Source: Nelumbo lutea (lineage: Eukaryota; Streptophyta; Magnoliopsida; Proteales; Nelumbonaceae). Taken from it: 64,000 nucleotides of DNA. The stretch is from NCBI GenBank assembly GCA_022828595.1, contig JAKGHH010000003.1, forward strand, positions 20,584,934 through 20,648,933. The letters are read 5' to 3'. The notes under the pieces are model-generated. The model did not search any database. It saw only the letters and a list, made by a program, of their open reading frames with translations, and was not told the origin of the DNA. Shown one piece after another: positions 33,501-45,704 of this stretch. The translations under genes and the position numbers were made by a program. How positions within the stretch are numbered: position 1 is the stretch's first letter; every line of letters begins with the position of its first letter.

Positions 33501-36375
33501 TGCTTCAGAAAATCAGCCAGTGCGTTGGACCACCCCTCTTGGGCTGCCTGTTGTGCAACCGTACCGCAAATTAGGAAGGCATCTTGTAAGTGATCTCTGA
33601 AATATCTGTTTAGATGTGTACTTACATGGTTTTATCAATGTCATTGTTGCATTCTTTTCCTGTGAGAAAACTTGGTGGCTATTCTAAATTGTTTTTTTCT
33701 TCCTTTTTTGTGTTGATTGCAGATTAAAACCTCCCTTCAAGTTTTGACACTGCAGCGGGAAACTGACAAGGTAATTATTCAATCTGCTTTATCATCCCTC
33801 TTCCCCCACACACTCACATGCCTCCACCTCCGCACTTAACTCCCTTTAGATTCTAATCTTGGGACCTTAAGCTGGTTATCCATGTGTTTGAGCTTACTAT
33901 CAAATATAGCTCGTAAGTTTCACATGCAAACAATTGAATTTTTAAACTATTCTGTTCTAGTGTAGTAGACCATAACGAAATAGGGTATCACAGATCAATA
34001 TATACAAACACAGGCACCTGTGCATCTTACTCCATAGAAACATCAGTGCACCTATTTAAATGCGCTTTATATTTAGAAACATTTTTCTAATAAAAGAATT
34101 TCTGGATAGTTTCTTATTGTTGGTGACCTATGATATTTCCTGTCATGATTTATACCCTTGCTTCTATGGTTTATCTCCTTGTGTACATTTTGCAGAGTTG
34201 CAGTGCTAATCATTTTTTTGTTCTCTTTCTGTTTTTTGAGCCCTACTATCACAATAATTGATGGTTTTGCCATTTCGATCATAGTAAATATATGCCATGT
34301 ACTGATGTACACCAACCTGCACCTTCATAAGAGAAAAATACAAATGCTAAATCTTTCTGACATTCAAAACGATAACTGTCTTTGGACCCTGAGCTTATGA
34401 ATCATGTGGTAAGTAGCCAAATATTTCTTCCAAAATTCCTCTTCAGCTTGCTTTTAGTTCCCCCTTGAAATATATACCATTATACCTCATTAGATTTAAC
34501 CTGAGTGAAGCACCGCACAAGATTTTTTGGCCAGAACCCTTTTGTTATATTTACTGCAGTTGCTTTTTTACAAAGGATATATGAGAGTAACTTTTGTACT
34601 CTACATGGGATTAGTGAGATAAAAATTCCAAGATTACTTTATGCATTGGGTAATGACAATGTGTATATTCACCAAACGTTTCTTCATGATCTATTAAAAG
34701 AAACTTTGTTAAATGCAAATATGTAATTAGCTATGTCATCCAGCCACTTGGGGAAAAATTGTATTTATGTCGGGTGATAAAATTTGTAAGAACAACGACA
34801 GCGCCAGACTTTAATTGCATCTTAGTTGTATGTGCCTAACATAGATTGATAACTTGTTTTTTGTCTTTCTGTTTTTTTATAAAAATTTTACCATGTTATT
34901 GATTGTTGGAATTGACTTCTTACCATTTATTTCCTGTTCCATAATTTTTCCTGTAAAAGTATTTCCTCATTATTGCTTTAACTATTATAGGTCATGGTTA
35001 AGCGACAGAGAACAGCCTTTCCACCCAACTTTATTCACTCTCTTGATGGTTCTCATATGATGATGACTGCAGTTGCTTGCAAGAGGGCAGGCTTAAACTT
35101 TGCAGGTTTGTAGCGATCCTCATCCTTTCGTTTAATATTTCTGACATTTTTATTGCATTTGACCTTCCCTAATTACAGGAGTTCACGATTCATTTTGGAC
35201 ACACGCATGTGATGTTGATGAAATGAACAAGATAATCCGAGAAAAATTTGTTGAACTCTATGAAACACCGATCCTGGAAAATGTAAAGTATCTTGCATTC
35301 TTAAATGTTTAATTACAACTTGGGAGAGAAGCTACTCTTGATTGAAATTCAACTTTGTGAAGGCCAAATCCTCTCTAATCCAATACCTTTTCTTGTGAAA
35401 AGGTTACTTATTTGGAGGAGATGGTTTATGTGTACTCTAAAAATCCCATCCCAACTTTATGGGATTTGCTATAGGTATCCTGTTTTATGATTCTTTGTTA
35501 ATGGATGGTGTCAAATCCTTCTACTGGTGCTGTCTCTTCACAGTTCTAGCATCTAAAATGGTACTGGAATGTGTGTATTACGTTGTTATAATTGTTGTAA
35601 TTCTTGGATTGAAACATGTCAACTGAAGGATCTCTAACCATGCATTAACATTTATAAACATCAATTTTTATTAGCTATAGGTATTGCCATTTTTTCTTCC
35701 AAATCATCTAGCTTGTATGTATCAAAAAAAAAAAATAGTGCTAAAAAATACAACAGAAAATAGCTTGTCAAACCTAACAAATAGCATATCCCTACAAAGA
35801 ATTACCCAGTTACTTTGGTCAACCTCCCAGGGAGGCACCGGTATAGAACTCCTTATTCTATGATACCCAGATAGCTGATATGGAAACAATATTCTGTATA
35901 TTCTTTATACTTGATATGACACTGGATACTGCATCAACACTTGTATATTCTTTATACTTTATAGCATTAGCACTTTGAAAATATGTACATGTTAGAAATT
36001 TAATTAAACTTGGCAATATAAGCATATTATATGGGATACCTATACCAGTATTGGTCTCCAGGATTTTTGAGAATGGACTCGTGTCTGTGTTAGTATCCAT
36101 GTCTGAGTATCTTAGTCCTCCCTAACTAGGGAATCATCTAAAACAAGGTATTCATACATATGTATGTTGCAGTATATCTCATTTAAGTTTAATTAGATAG
36201 AAATTGGTTAACTGTTTATTGGAAACCCAAAGCCATATTTATCATCACCTGCTTGCATATGCAGTTGTTGGAGAGCTTTCAACAGTCCTTCCCAGCATTA
36301 AGTTTTCCTCCTTTACCAGAGTGTGGAGATTTTGATCTACATGAAGTTCTGGAGTCACCCTACTTCTTCAACTGA
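18511..36375 (+). CDS. RPOT1: phage-type organellar RNA polymerase
   Basis: Single-subunit T7-like RNA polymerase that transcribes organellar DNA. Nineteen exons: 18511-19326, 24121-24333, 24428-24561, 24661-24727, 24959-25017, 25331-25448, 25650-25763, 26199-26330, 26421-26837, 27761-27811, 30324-30394, 31606-31690, 31906-32058, 32243-32317, 33496-33585, 33723-33770, 34991-35105, 35179-35282, 36265-36375. Phases agree and give 990 aa, normal for plant RPOT. The N-terminus ([20 protein letters not shown]) is basic and acid-poor, like a mitochondrial presequence. The N-terminal domain has [20 protein letters not shown]. Catalytic motifs: [10 protein letters not shown] (Asp about 691), [14 protein letters not shown] (Lys about 766, Tyr about 774) and HDSF (Asp about 923), matching T7 D537, K631, Y639 and D812. 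It ends SPYFFN. The MWRN start suggests the mitochondrial form, but the dual-targeted RPOT2 is not excluded. The first intron is about 4.8 kb and the tenth about 2.5 kb, both transposon-filled. Confidence 0.93.
19830..20390 (+). mobile_element. LINE 3' fragment in RPOT intron 1
   Basis: A short frame containing [11 protein letters not shown] and a later CTAGCTCATGAAGTG stretch resemble the end of the RNase H domain of plant LINEs. It ends in a stretch like the 3' tail of such elements (TATCAATGAAAC). Heavily degraded. Confidence 0.35.
20400..20756 (+). mobile_element. LINE 3' end with poly-A-like tail
   Basis: The frame reads [20 protein letters not shown] then stop, the usual close of a LINE RNase H (L-A-D-x-L-A-K-x-G). 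About 100 bases of 3' untranslated sequence follow, then an A-rich tail (AAATAAATAAATAAAAATAAAAAA). It is a 5'-truncated non-LTR copy on the gene's own strand. Confidence 0.55.
22191..22199. repeat. target duplication of Mutator-like MITE
   Basis: TTAAAATTA is present here and identically at 22671-22679, on either side of the inverted-repeat element. Nine bases is the Mutator-superfamily length. Confidence 0.75.
22200..22670. mobile_element. Mutator-like MITE in RPOT intron 1
   Basis: A 471-base element whose left end GGGCAAATTGCAGATTAGTA is the near-perfect complement of the right end TACTAATCTGCAATTTACCC. The inverted repeats extend about 80 bases with few mismatches. Identical 9-bp direct repeats flank it. 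Long terminal inverted repeats with a 9-bp duplication and no coding sequence define a non-autonomous Mutator-like element. It lies inside the AT-rich repeat and so arrived later. Confidence 0.8.
22953..23381. mobile_element. hAT-like MITE in RPOT intron 1
   Basis: The left end TAGAGATGCAACTTGG pairs with the complement of the right end CCAACTTGCACCCCTA. The 8-bp duplication CAAGGCAC is perfect at 22945-22952 and 23382-23389. These are hAT hallmarks. The interior is two GGGCTGGGCC-rich arms around an AT-rich TATACATA middle, so it would fold into a long hairpin. No coding sequence. Confidence 0.75.
27040..27420 (+). mobile_element. LINE 3' fragment in RPOT intron 9
   Basis: The frame [19 protein letters not shown] is the LINE RNase H closing motif, followed by untranslated sequence containing TGTTATAAAATGAAAAC as in plant LINE 3' ends. 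Only the end of the element remains. Confidence 0.45.
28293..28567. mobile_element. MITE with GGAATG-rich interior
   Basis: The left end GGGTCTATTTGGTTCGC and the complement of the right end GCAAACCAAATGGAACC agree at 14 of 17 positions. The 275-base interior is rich in GATTCC/GGAATC hairpins and has no real coding sequence. TTA precedes the left end but the right flank is not TTA. A related copy in the other orientation lies at about 59585-60810, split by a solo LTR. Confidence 0.6.
28580..29990 (+). pseudogene. LINE ORF2 remnant in RPOT intron 10
   Basis: Pieces of a non-LTR retrotransposon reverse transcriptase polyprotein in order: a [12 protein letters not shown] segment near 28605; a zinc-binding region with [18 protein letters not shown] near 29060-29115; and an RNase H start at 29490-29693 ([20 protein letters not shown]) and beyond. 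Stops and frame changes separate them and the polymerase core is absent. It lies on the same strand as the host gene, within an intron. Confidence 0.6.
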
Positions 36376-37120
36376 TCTGCAGCTTATGCCTTGCTACATC
36401 ATACTTAGTTGCTGCATCATAATTCTTACCAGTATTCTCTACCTCTGCTGTTAAGTTACAAGGCAATGGAGGCTTTGTTTGCATGCTTTCATCCATGGGC
36501 TAGCAAAGCATATGCTGAGTTTCCTAGAAGTAGGTTGTGTTCTTAAATAGAGGTTGTGCTCAAACACAATTAAAGATACAGTTTGCAGAAGGCAGTTCCC
36601 TAGTGAATCCAGCTTTCGCGGCTGATATTTGGAGACATGACAACAAAGTGAGAAACTGACCAGCTAACAGGTAAATGTTACCCAGTACATGAAGAGGTTG
36701 GAGGAAATACATAACATGGGAGTGATCTAGCAGCGATGGTCAAATGCCATGTGAAAGTGCATAATGGTCTGGTTCAAACTGATTAAAGACCGCCAATTTT
36801 CAACTTCTAGACTAGTGTACATCTTCCAGAACTGCATCGAGTGTAATTAGTTTAGCACCTTCCATTTTTCAAATTTAGTGTTGTTGAAATACCGCATCTA
36901 GTGTAAATAGTGGTCCTTTTTATTTTCTTTTCCTTTTTAAATTTTAAGGGTGTAAATAGTGGTCTTAAGCTGTGGTTTACATGTATACTTATGTGGTATT
37001 CTGTGCCAATACGGCAATACTTGAAGCCAGTATGGGTGGATACCTACGTATCTTTTTAATATAAGTTTTCTTTCTATTTGTTAATTGTTTTTTCGACTGT
37101 GTAACAGCAAAATTGAATTA
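36376..37120. other. 3' flank of RPOT gene
   Basis: AT-rich sequence after the polymerase stop codon, likely 3' untranslated region then spacer. No gene or clear repeat is seen. Confidence 0.5.
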
Positions 37121-37497
37121 AGCTACAATCCATTGGTCCCACATCAATAGTATGAGATGCTGTTGTGGGGTGTGTCTGGTTCCCTCTGTTTGACAGCTAG
37201 TGTTTAAGGGTGAGTTCTCTTAAGGCATATAACAGATGGTATCAGAGCTTACATTATGCCTCAGTTGCAATCATGTGGCGCAGATGGTGATGTTGGTATT
37301 GCAGTGTTCGGCCGAAACTAGGTGGACTAATGCAAAACCAGTCTACGTGAGCATCGGGATTGCAGAGCATGGTGGAATGTTATGATCCATTGATCCCACA
37401 TCGGTAGTATGGGATGCTTAGTGAGATGCATATGTGTCTGGGTTCCCTCCCTCTAATAACTAGATTTTAGGGGTCAGTTCTCCGAAAACACGTAACA
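37121..37497 (+). mobile_element. TRIM-like miniature LTR retrotransposon
   Basis: Two direct repeats of about 114 and 120 bases (37121-37234 and 37378-37497) share CCCACATC, TCTGG-TTCCCTC and a TAACA end. The second starts TGTTATGATCC. Immediately after the first lies TGGTATCAGAGC (37237-37248), the classical primer-binding site complementary to initiator tRNA-Met. A purine-rich GGTGGAA precedes the second. With only about 140 internal bases and no coding capacity this fits a terminal-repeat retrotransposon in miniature. No clear target duplication is seen, so it is old. Confidence 0.75.
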
Positions 37498-38257
37498 AGC
37501 GCCATATTGACAAGTTTGGAAAAAAAAATGAATTTAATGATACAACCCGTGACTATTCCCAAATGCAAAGAAAGAATGTTAGTTTAAAAGGATATGACTC
37601 CGGTCTCCGGGCAGTCTAATATAATTGTCCATTTCTTTTTCATGGTGTGACCACAATACAGTGTATAAAAGATGGCTGAATAAAAAAATAAAAAAAAAAT
37701 CTATTTTCTAATGGAGGATTACTGGTGCTGGGTTTATTGATTATCGACATGGTAGGATCAATAAAACGGACTAATCGTATGAACGATTATGCACGTTTTA
37801 TAAGCAAACAACAACCTGACCACAACTTTAGGCTAGTTTTTGAGCCATCGTCATCATCATATATTCATATTCACCGGGAAAAAAACAATGCTCACCAGGT
37901 TTTCAAAAAAAAAAAAAAAGAAAAGCATTTACATTTATTGCAATGCACACGACATTTACATTGAAAAAGAGACATTTGAATCTAACGCAATCCTGAATCA
38001 ACACACCTCTACATATCAAGCTCAAAGAGCAGTACAAGAATTTATTCTCTTTTGGACCAGCAGAGCAACCCAACTTAACCATTGAGTTGAGTTTTCTTGT
38101 AATTTGAACCGATCAAACCATCCCACAAAACTCTGATTTTCTATTGGATTCCAATTGATCTTGCTATTCTTAGTTCTTTCTGTGCATATCACCGGTCCAC
38201 CGTCCACGTTTACTCTGAGTCCTGACCACCGAAAGTTCAATCGAACAGGGGAAGCAA
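37498..38257. other. intergenic region between convergent genes
   Basis: No gene is supported. Contains A-rich runs near 37680 and 37905. The part nearest 38257 is probably the 3' untranslated region of the minus-strand transporter. Confidence 0.5.
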
Positions 38258-41200
38258 TCAGGCACGTGGCGACGAGTTCCTCTTGAACATAGCATAGGCA
38301 TCACTATATATGGCCACCACATTCGAGAAAACCGCAAGAACAATCATGAAAACAGACAAGAACTTGTCATTCTTTGTTGCTATGCCATGAGGGTCCCTGA
38401 AACAATCAAGAGATACGAAACAAGATTATCATTCTTATCCAATGGAATCATCCAGGAAATTCAAGGGCATTCCAAAGTTTGAATCAGCAAGAGAAATTTT
38501 CGGAGAGAAAGAGAGAGAAGCAAGTAAAATAGCAAGGGATAAAGAAGCAAATTTATCCATCATGAATTCATGCTGCATGTAGATGTGCATGATGACCGTG
38601 TAATTATTAAAATATTACAATTTACTATGTGATTTATGATTCAAATTGTGAATCTGAAGTGTTTCAATTCAAGTCTTATGATTCAGTCCTTGTCTAAAAA
38701 ATTCTTATGATTAATGTTTTAAGTCTTTAAATTCCTTTGTTTCTTTTAATTCTCAGAAATAATTACCAGTAGGTTAAAAAGGCACGTATAAACCTTAACC
38801 TGACTGTTGCAACAAACAGACCTGCAGCAACTACACAACAAATGTGCTTGAAAGAATATCATTTATAAAAGATGAATTCCCAATTACAAGGCCTGGAATA
38901 GTAACAATACAAGTGCAAGGTTTATGAGACAGGCCTTTGACATGCCTTGCAACCACAAACTTTTTGAGGGGGTTGGGGGGTTTGTGGTACGTGTAACCTT
39001 GGTTAGCAAAACCCATTAATGCTTATGGTTTTTTAATATGAAAATAAGAAATTAAAATAAAGAAAACAAGTAATTGATCAAGTTTTTACTGTTTATTCAT
39101 CAAGCACTTCTTTTATGAATAACAATCAAGTTAATCATAAAGACATAAAACACAAGTTTGCCTTGGTGCCTTCTTGATTTATTTGATCTGTAAGTTTCCC
39201 AGAAGAAAATAACAAGCTGAGACATCACCACTATCGCTTTTTATGGAGAACGCATTGCCAATCAAATTTTCATTTGATTGACATGTCTCACGGCATAAGA
39301 TATCATAACATCAATGAGTGAATGCAGCATTACACACAGGAAAAATGGCTATTTTCTATGTAAAACTACAGCATGCCATCCAAAATGCAATAGCTTGCCT
39401 CCTATGAGTTCCAGACATGAAGTTAACTCACCTGAGAGCGATGGCAGCAGGAAAGATGAACCCTATACACACAGCAGCTGTTGCTCCAGTGAACTGGAAG
39501 GCATCCCAAATGCTAGGTATAAAATTTGAACCCAAGAAGATGAGAGAAATGAGACCTATGCTGATCAGTGCAAATCTTTGGTTGTCCAAAACCAAAGGCT
39601 TGGCAGAGGGAAAAAGGAGGCCATCCAAGTTGAGCCGCAAAGCAAAGAAGATGATGGGGAAAACAAGCATGAGGTGGATGACATAGCTAACGCGGACTGC
39701 ATCGTTGAGCACTGAGCTGTATGGGATACCAAGATTGGTATCAAAGTTTGCAAGGACATCATCAAGGGTTGACTCACCAAAAAGGAGGAACCCAAAGAAG
39801 CTCGTTGTTATGTACACAGTTGAACACAGCGCAAGTGAAGTTCGCACAATTGGTTGGATCTGGGAAGAGTCTTCAAGTTCATTGTCGATTGTGTGCACTA
39901 CAAGAAGTTGAGGAAGTTAGACACACCAACCAAGCACATGCAGCAATTAATTCAGAAAATAAACATCCCTTTTCACTTTTCAGTGAAGTACATAAGTCTC
40001 CATTTGTTTGCATTGCAATTTCATTTGCACCAGTACAAATTAGAAAACTGTATACTCTGATTCAATTTGCATTGCAAACAAACTAAAGAAACCAGACTTT
40101 GCATTTATCTCATTTGCACTCCCATACTTTTGCATCAGTGCAAATGAATTTGCATTGTGAACAAACTAGGCCAAAGAAACAAAAGGAAAAAAGGAAAGAA
40201 ATATTGTGCATGAAGCCGTGAACCCTTTTTTATGTTCCCTGATTGCCAGTTATGCAATTATTTTCATATTAGAAAGATAATGCGGTTTCTATTTCTAGCT
40301 TGCATACCATTATAATGGCAGATGTATGCTGTGACAAGGACAGGAACCACGGTGAAAAGTTTCCAGAATGACGTCATATCAGTAACATTAGGAAGCCACC
40401 TGGGCATTGCAATACTTCCACTTATCAACTTGACAATCGTGATTCCCACAGTAATAACAACAAATGCGATAGCAAGTGCGACTGATAAGGCAGATGTGTA
40501 TCTCAATGAATCTGCACAATAAAAGAATATGAGATTTCTCCTCTTCACCAACCCCACCACAAAAAAAGAAACTCTCAATACGGTATAACATTATATATTC
40601 AACATCTTCAACAAAAATATTAAGTACGGGAATCTAGTCAGTAGTCACCAAACAAAATAAAAACTACCATCTATGAGAAAAGGTAAAAAAAGTTTAGAAT
40701 AAGTGAAAAGCCTACAAGCATTAAGAAGATTAGTTTTGCAATGACACATTGCTTGATTTCACCAAACAATGGGTACAAGAACAATTAAAAGCTAGTCAAT
40801 AGACCATTTAATTAAATAAAGAATTAATTTCTCCATTTATATAAACTGAATAACAAACATGAAAACAAATCATATATATATCTACTACTACTCTGAATTC
40901 CATATTTGCAATTTAACTTTTAGTTGTGAAAATCTGGAAGTTCGAGGCTGGAGGTTAAAACCTAATACAGGAAGGTAGTAATGCCTTGTCTCATGCCATT
41001 AATAATAAAAAATAGCCACAAGATATTGGAAGGCCTCTAGGGATTCATCCAGTGTAAATGCTAAGGACTTAAGGAGTGTGGATTTAAGGGCTATGCCCTT
41101 AAATTCATCTGGAATAAAACTTAAAGTGAATCAGGAACTGCCTACCACAAGTCAAACCACAAAATTTCAACCGAATCAGGATATTCATGAGGTTCACAAT

Positions 41201-42242
41201 TCTTCAATTGATAATAAACCAAACTACAAGGATATCTGAACCTACTGAAATGGACTTAAGAATAAATTTTAGAATAAAAATGGATATCAGCAATAAAAAC
41301 TATTGCCATTAGCATACTAACCAGATACAGCAATTGAGAAGGGTAACTCCTTATTCCCACAAACAAAGCTTTTGTTAGATATCTAATATTAAATTAATAG
41401 AAACATGCTTACCTACACGCTTAAAGCATGCCAATGGAGCAAATATACCAAGAGTTGTGACGAGCAGAATAAAGGCGCGACTATTCCACCAGTGTGCTCC
41501 AAACCAGCCTTCCAAGAGACCAGAATGGTGAACTCCACTTGCAGATGTTCCAGAGAGCACATCACCTTATAATATAAGTCATCAAAACAATTAGATCATC
41601 GATGATTATCCACACAACACATAATGAATGAGAATTGTTGATTGATTTGAGGGTAATAAAGGAAGAACAACAATTATTTGCAAAGACCCTTATCTTTCCA
41701 CATCCAGAAGCAACAGATGAGAGCAAATCGAAGTTAAGACTACACCAAGTGAAAACCTAACATAAAAAGGAGGGGAAAAACAAAAGAAGAAGAAGAAAGA
41801 TGAAAATTATACCAATAATAATCATGTACACGATAAGCACTCCAACGTTGTTGATGACAACACACATCTGCAACAGCATCCTACCAATCTTCCCAAAGGC
41901 GTCTCCCATAACTCCTCCATATGAAACTGTCTTCCCTGCTTTGCTGAAACGGAGCAACATCTCAATGGAAGCCTCCGTAAGGAACGCCATGAAGATGATT
42001 AAAGCTATTCCCGCGCCAAGACCTAAAATTTTCATGGTCGCAGGCAAAGCCATGATTCCAGCACCAACGATGGTGGTTGATAGATTAAATACAGCCCCGC
42101 CATAGGAAGCTCCATTAAATTCATGGAACTCAAAATCTTCATCTTGTCTTCTCGGCAACAAAGGAGCTTTTTCGTCAATAACCTGTTTGTTCTTTCGTGA
42201 TGATCTCTTCTCCTTCACCGCGGCAAAGTTTGCAATAGTCAT
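38258..42242 (-). CDS. amino acid transporter, AVT6/SLC38 type
   Basis: Membrane carrier of the amino acid/auxin permease superfamily, probably exporting neutral or acidic amino acids from the vacuole as known AVT6 proteins do. Five exons on the minus strand: 42242-41813, 41565-41413, 40511-40308, 39897-39432, 38396-38258. Phases agree and give 463 aa. A charged N-terminus with EKAPLLPRR is followed by the family signature GASYGGAVFNLSTTIVGAGI and by about 11 hydrophobic segments. CHYNVHTIDNEL is a conserved loop. The last exon ends FKRNSSPRA. Codons and splice sites look intact. Which of the AVT6 paralogues it matches cannot be decided here. Introns hold little apart from a small MITE at 40003-40165. 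Confidence 0.9.
40003..40165. mobile_element. small MITE in transporter intron 3
   Basis: TTTGTTTGCATTGCAATTTC at the left and the complement of GAATTTGCATTGTGAACAAA at the right form an inverted repeat that continues through CATTTGCAC. About 163 bases, repeated CATTTGCA words, no coding sequence. The target duplication is unclear. Confidence 0.5.
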
Positions 42243-43330
42243 TTTATTGATGTAGGTTTCCCAACAGAATTAGTATTTACAAGAATTTTTGGAATTTACA
42301 AAGAAGAATTTTAAAAAGAAGGAACTTTTACGGAGAGAAGGAACTATATAGAAGGCTTAACTCAGAACCGCGGAAGAATTTAACCTAGAAAGCTAGAAAT
42401 CTAGCCCAAAAACCAAGTTCAATCGCTATCTATTGTGCTTAAAGCTGCAAAGTATCAGAAATGCTTAGTTGGAAGTTGGAACAAGCTTCTAAATCTAAAC
42501 TCTAGAACTCGAAGTACCATGAATCAAAACGGAAGATCGAATTTTAGGTTTGAATTATAGACGAGAATGGCTCAGAGTTTGAGTGGATTGGTTTGAAAGA
42601 ATTGGCAAGCGGAAGTTCGACACTTGGAACTGAAAAAACCCCAAACCGTTCAAAATCCAAATCTTGTTAAGGCCTATTGCTCCCTAACCATCAAACAACA
42701 GAGATCAAATAATCCGAAGCTCCGAACTACTTCGGAATCAGCTCGCAGTCTTAAAATAGTGCAGTCGAAAGATCCTAGAGCAAACCCAGGGATTACGAAT
42801 AAGAATTCCCGAAACCAGGAAACGAAGAGATGGTAATAAAACTTGGAAAAACAACAACTCCTTTAACCAAAACGGCTATAACCAACACCTTTAATGCAAA
42901 ATCCAGCACAAACCACGAACGAGATCGGGAACCAGGAAAAAGGAAGAGAATTGATTCTGAACCCTTCCTTCAAGACCTCCCCTTTCCTTTCGTGATATAA
43001 AGACCTCAGAAAAGCGGCTCACGTATTGTTTACGTTCTACGGTTCTCATCTACGATTTGATGAAACATAAACGTCACTTTTCCACGCAAGGGATTAAAGT
43101 GACCTCGAATTTGTCGTCTCTCTTCGTTTCGAACTGTAATTCAAGGCCAATTGATCGATTTTTACCGGACCCGACGAAACAAAGATGTCTCCGTCGACGG
43201 CGAAAACCCTAAAAAACCATCAAAAGGAAACTCGAGAGAGACAACAGAGAAGAGATAAGCCAAAACCGAAACGGTGATACTGTTTCTGCGTTAATAATGC
43301 TCAGAATCTCAGATATTTTGGGGGGAAAAG
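42243..43330 (-). other. likely 5' untranslated region of the transporter
   Basis: On the minus strand this begins with CT-rich sequence near 43200-43260 (GTCTCTCTCGAG), as in many plant leader exons, and leads to the start codon at 42242. TTGAATTACAG near 43130-43145 could be a splice acceptor, so a leader intron is possible. No other gene is supported. Confidence 0.4.
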
Positions 43331-45062
43331 AGTGAATTACAATTTTGCCCTGATAATTCTGAATAATTTTATGGAGATGGGATGGGCTGATCAGATCAGA
43401 TCAGTAGGCCTCCAAATGTAAAAAACCCAAATATCCAACCCGGCTAGGCCGCTAGTATGAATGTATGATTACAATTTACAAATTTACAAGCAGCAGCAGC
43501 AGCAGCAGCAGCGCGGCTGCGGGAAAACGAATTGACGACGTATCCGCTAAAAATGAGCGGTGACGTGTTTGAAACTACTTGGTGTAGCCACATCAGCCCT
43601 TCAAGAAGCCAAAAGCACATCTGGATCTGGTTGCTCCACCAATTCTGTATAAAAAAGGAAACCATCTCGTCTCGTAGGGACGGCAACGGCATGGCATAGA
43701 CCAGTTGACCACGCTATAAAAATATTTTTGTCTTCTTCTACATAAACCACATCACACCACAATTAAAATGGGAAACCGGAAAAAGGGCTTTTCATGCTAA
43801 GACTCGCCTAACCGTCAGAGGTTGCGTGTGAATGTCCCGACTCTCCGTTCAATTCAATGATGAAGGGGCATTTTTTGTAATTTCAATTAACTCCAAGACC
43901 GTTTTTTTTTGTCCGGAGAATAGCTTCCAACATATCAGAATTCCGAAGGCCAGAACCAGGAATGGTCAGGTTGGAAAACACAAGTCCAACAAGTATATAA
44001 TTGCTATTCGTCAGACTCGAATAATAAATAATAGTGAAAATAAATAAACTTTTTAAAAATTAAAAGCATGAATGAAAGGGCAAACCTGCGCATACCAACC
44101 AAAAATTGTAAATTGCAAAATAAAATTCGACAAATTTTGTCGTGTCATAAGCTAAGCCATTAACTTTCATTCACGTGTCATACGATGATACTGTCTCCCA
44201 AGTGTACCACCAGTCTTAGAAATTTAAATTTGGGAAAAGAAAAAAAAGACAAAATACGCTGTTCAAGGATGGACATGCTTGGGCAATAATGCAAAACGAG
44301 TGATATAATATGAAAATATGGTATACTAATTAGCTTAGTTTATAAAAGCACGGTCACGGTTTCGCCACGTGTATCTGACGTGTGCAGACCAAAAAAAAGA
44401 GAATACCCTACTATCTAAGCAAGGTTATTCATTAGTTAATTAAAACAATAATTTACGCTGCCACGGCTAATCGTATTGCCTGTTCATCTGGACCACTCAC
44501 ATCCTTTCTATATTTCATCGGACACCCTTGAAACAGGATCTCTTTTATTTTGTCCGTTACTATGCCACTAGCCATACAAAAATGTTTTCTTTAGGTTTAG
44601 GGGGGTCTACATTGCTCATATATTTGAGTCATGCAGATGCAGATGGACAGTGCCGTTGGGCCATCGCAGTGGACCATTCCTACCATTAAGTAGTACACTA
44701 CAAAAAAATATAAAACGCTGACGTTTGGTAAAAGTCGGTGAGATCGGGCATGAATCTCAACCACAACGTATGAGGTGGATTTGATCCCAGTAGGCTAGTA
44801 CTACTCATGCTTGGTGGGCCCATTTGATTTGATACCATATATAAAAGGGAAACAGTTCTATAGGAAGGTCCCACTACCACTAGCTATTGGATCATATACA
44901 TCAAACCTTCTCTAGTCCATAGCATACCGAAAATCGCCCATTGATCCCTTGATCACGACCTTTAATAAGTCACAAGTTCACTTATTGAGAAGTTGCCATG
45001 TCACTAGAATTGAGACTAAAATCTATGGGCAGAGGATGTGACCCCAAAAGTTGTAGTCATGC
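43331..45062. other. intergenic region upstream of transporter
   Basis: Apart from the CAG run no feature is supported. The sequence is AT-rich with several CACGTG-like words (44163, 44366) of unknown meaning. It ends at the target site of element B (CATGC, 45058-45062). Confidence 0.5.
43491..43512. repeat. CAG microsatellite
   Basis: About seven CAG units. It makes a run of alanines in an 82-codon minus-strand frame that has no other support as a gene. Confidence 0.85.
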
Positions 45063-45627
45063 TGATGAATGGTGATTTGGCATGACCTAGCAAGAAAGGG
45101 ATACATAGGTGTGATCTGATCGAAGGGTGATAGCTCAGCCAGTTTGGGACTAAAGAATCGAAGTGCCAACTCAGAGCTAATGAGTCGAAATCCCACTTAA
45201 CCGACTCCAAAGGTCTCCCCAACAGATCCTGAATTTCTGAAGATCACGATGAGCCAACAAATCCCAAATTTCTCGAGATCACGATAAACCTTATCAACAT
45301 ATTACTCCCCTTCAAAAATGGAACAAACCTCATTCCATAGCCAGGAGATCCTGGAGCTCTTTCGTAAGGCCCACGACTACTCCAGTATATAAAGACATGA
45401 AACCTCAAGGCAAAGGTACGTGTGATTATTCTACTCATTGGTACTCAAGTTCTCAAACATTCAACTCGCATTTACAGCATAAAATACTGACTTAAGCATC
45501 GAAGCGACTTTGCCAAGTTAGTTACCCCAGGTTCTCTGATCCACTGTTTTGCAAAACGGTCCAATTCGCCGCCCAATTGGAGTTCAAATCACCATCCAAC
45601 TAGGAGTACCTAGATCGCACACCATCA
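45063..45627 (+). repeat. 5' LTR of element B
   Basis: 565 bases, shorter than the 3' LTR by two deletions: about 80 bases after the AGCTCAGCC near 45137, and about 38 bases near 45285. TATATAAAG near 45386 is the probable LTR promoter TATA box and is kept in the 3' LTR near 55448. The GACTTAAGCATCG segment near 45490 is also found in the solo LTRs at 59692 and 61125. Confidence 0.88.
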
Positions 45628-45646
45628 ATTGGCGTTGTCTGTGGGA
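45628..45646 (+). other. primer-binding region of element B
   Basis: ATTGGCGTTGTCTGTGGGA directly follows the 5' LTR and matches the equivalent site of element A at most positions. The tRNA was not identified. Confidence 0.7.
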
Positions 45647-45704
45647 ATTCGACCGAAAAAGTCATCCCTATTTCTTTATAGTTTCAAACTCAATCGCAAC
45701 CACA

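Noticed and set aside
43444..43692. 82-codon minus-strand frame with polyalanine
   Set aside because: The alanines come from a CAG microsatellite; no start context, domain or neighbouring exons support a gene.
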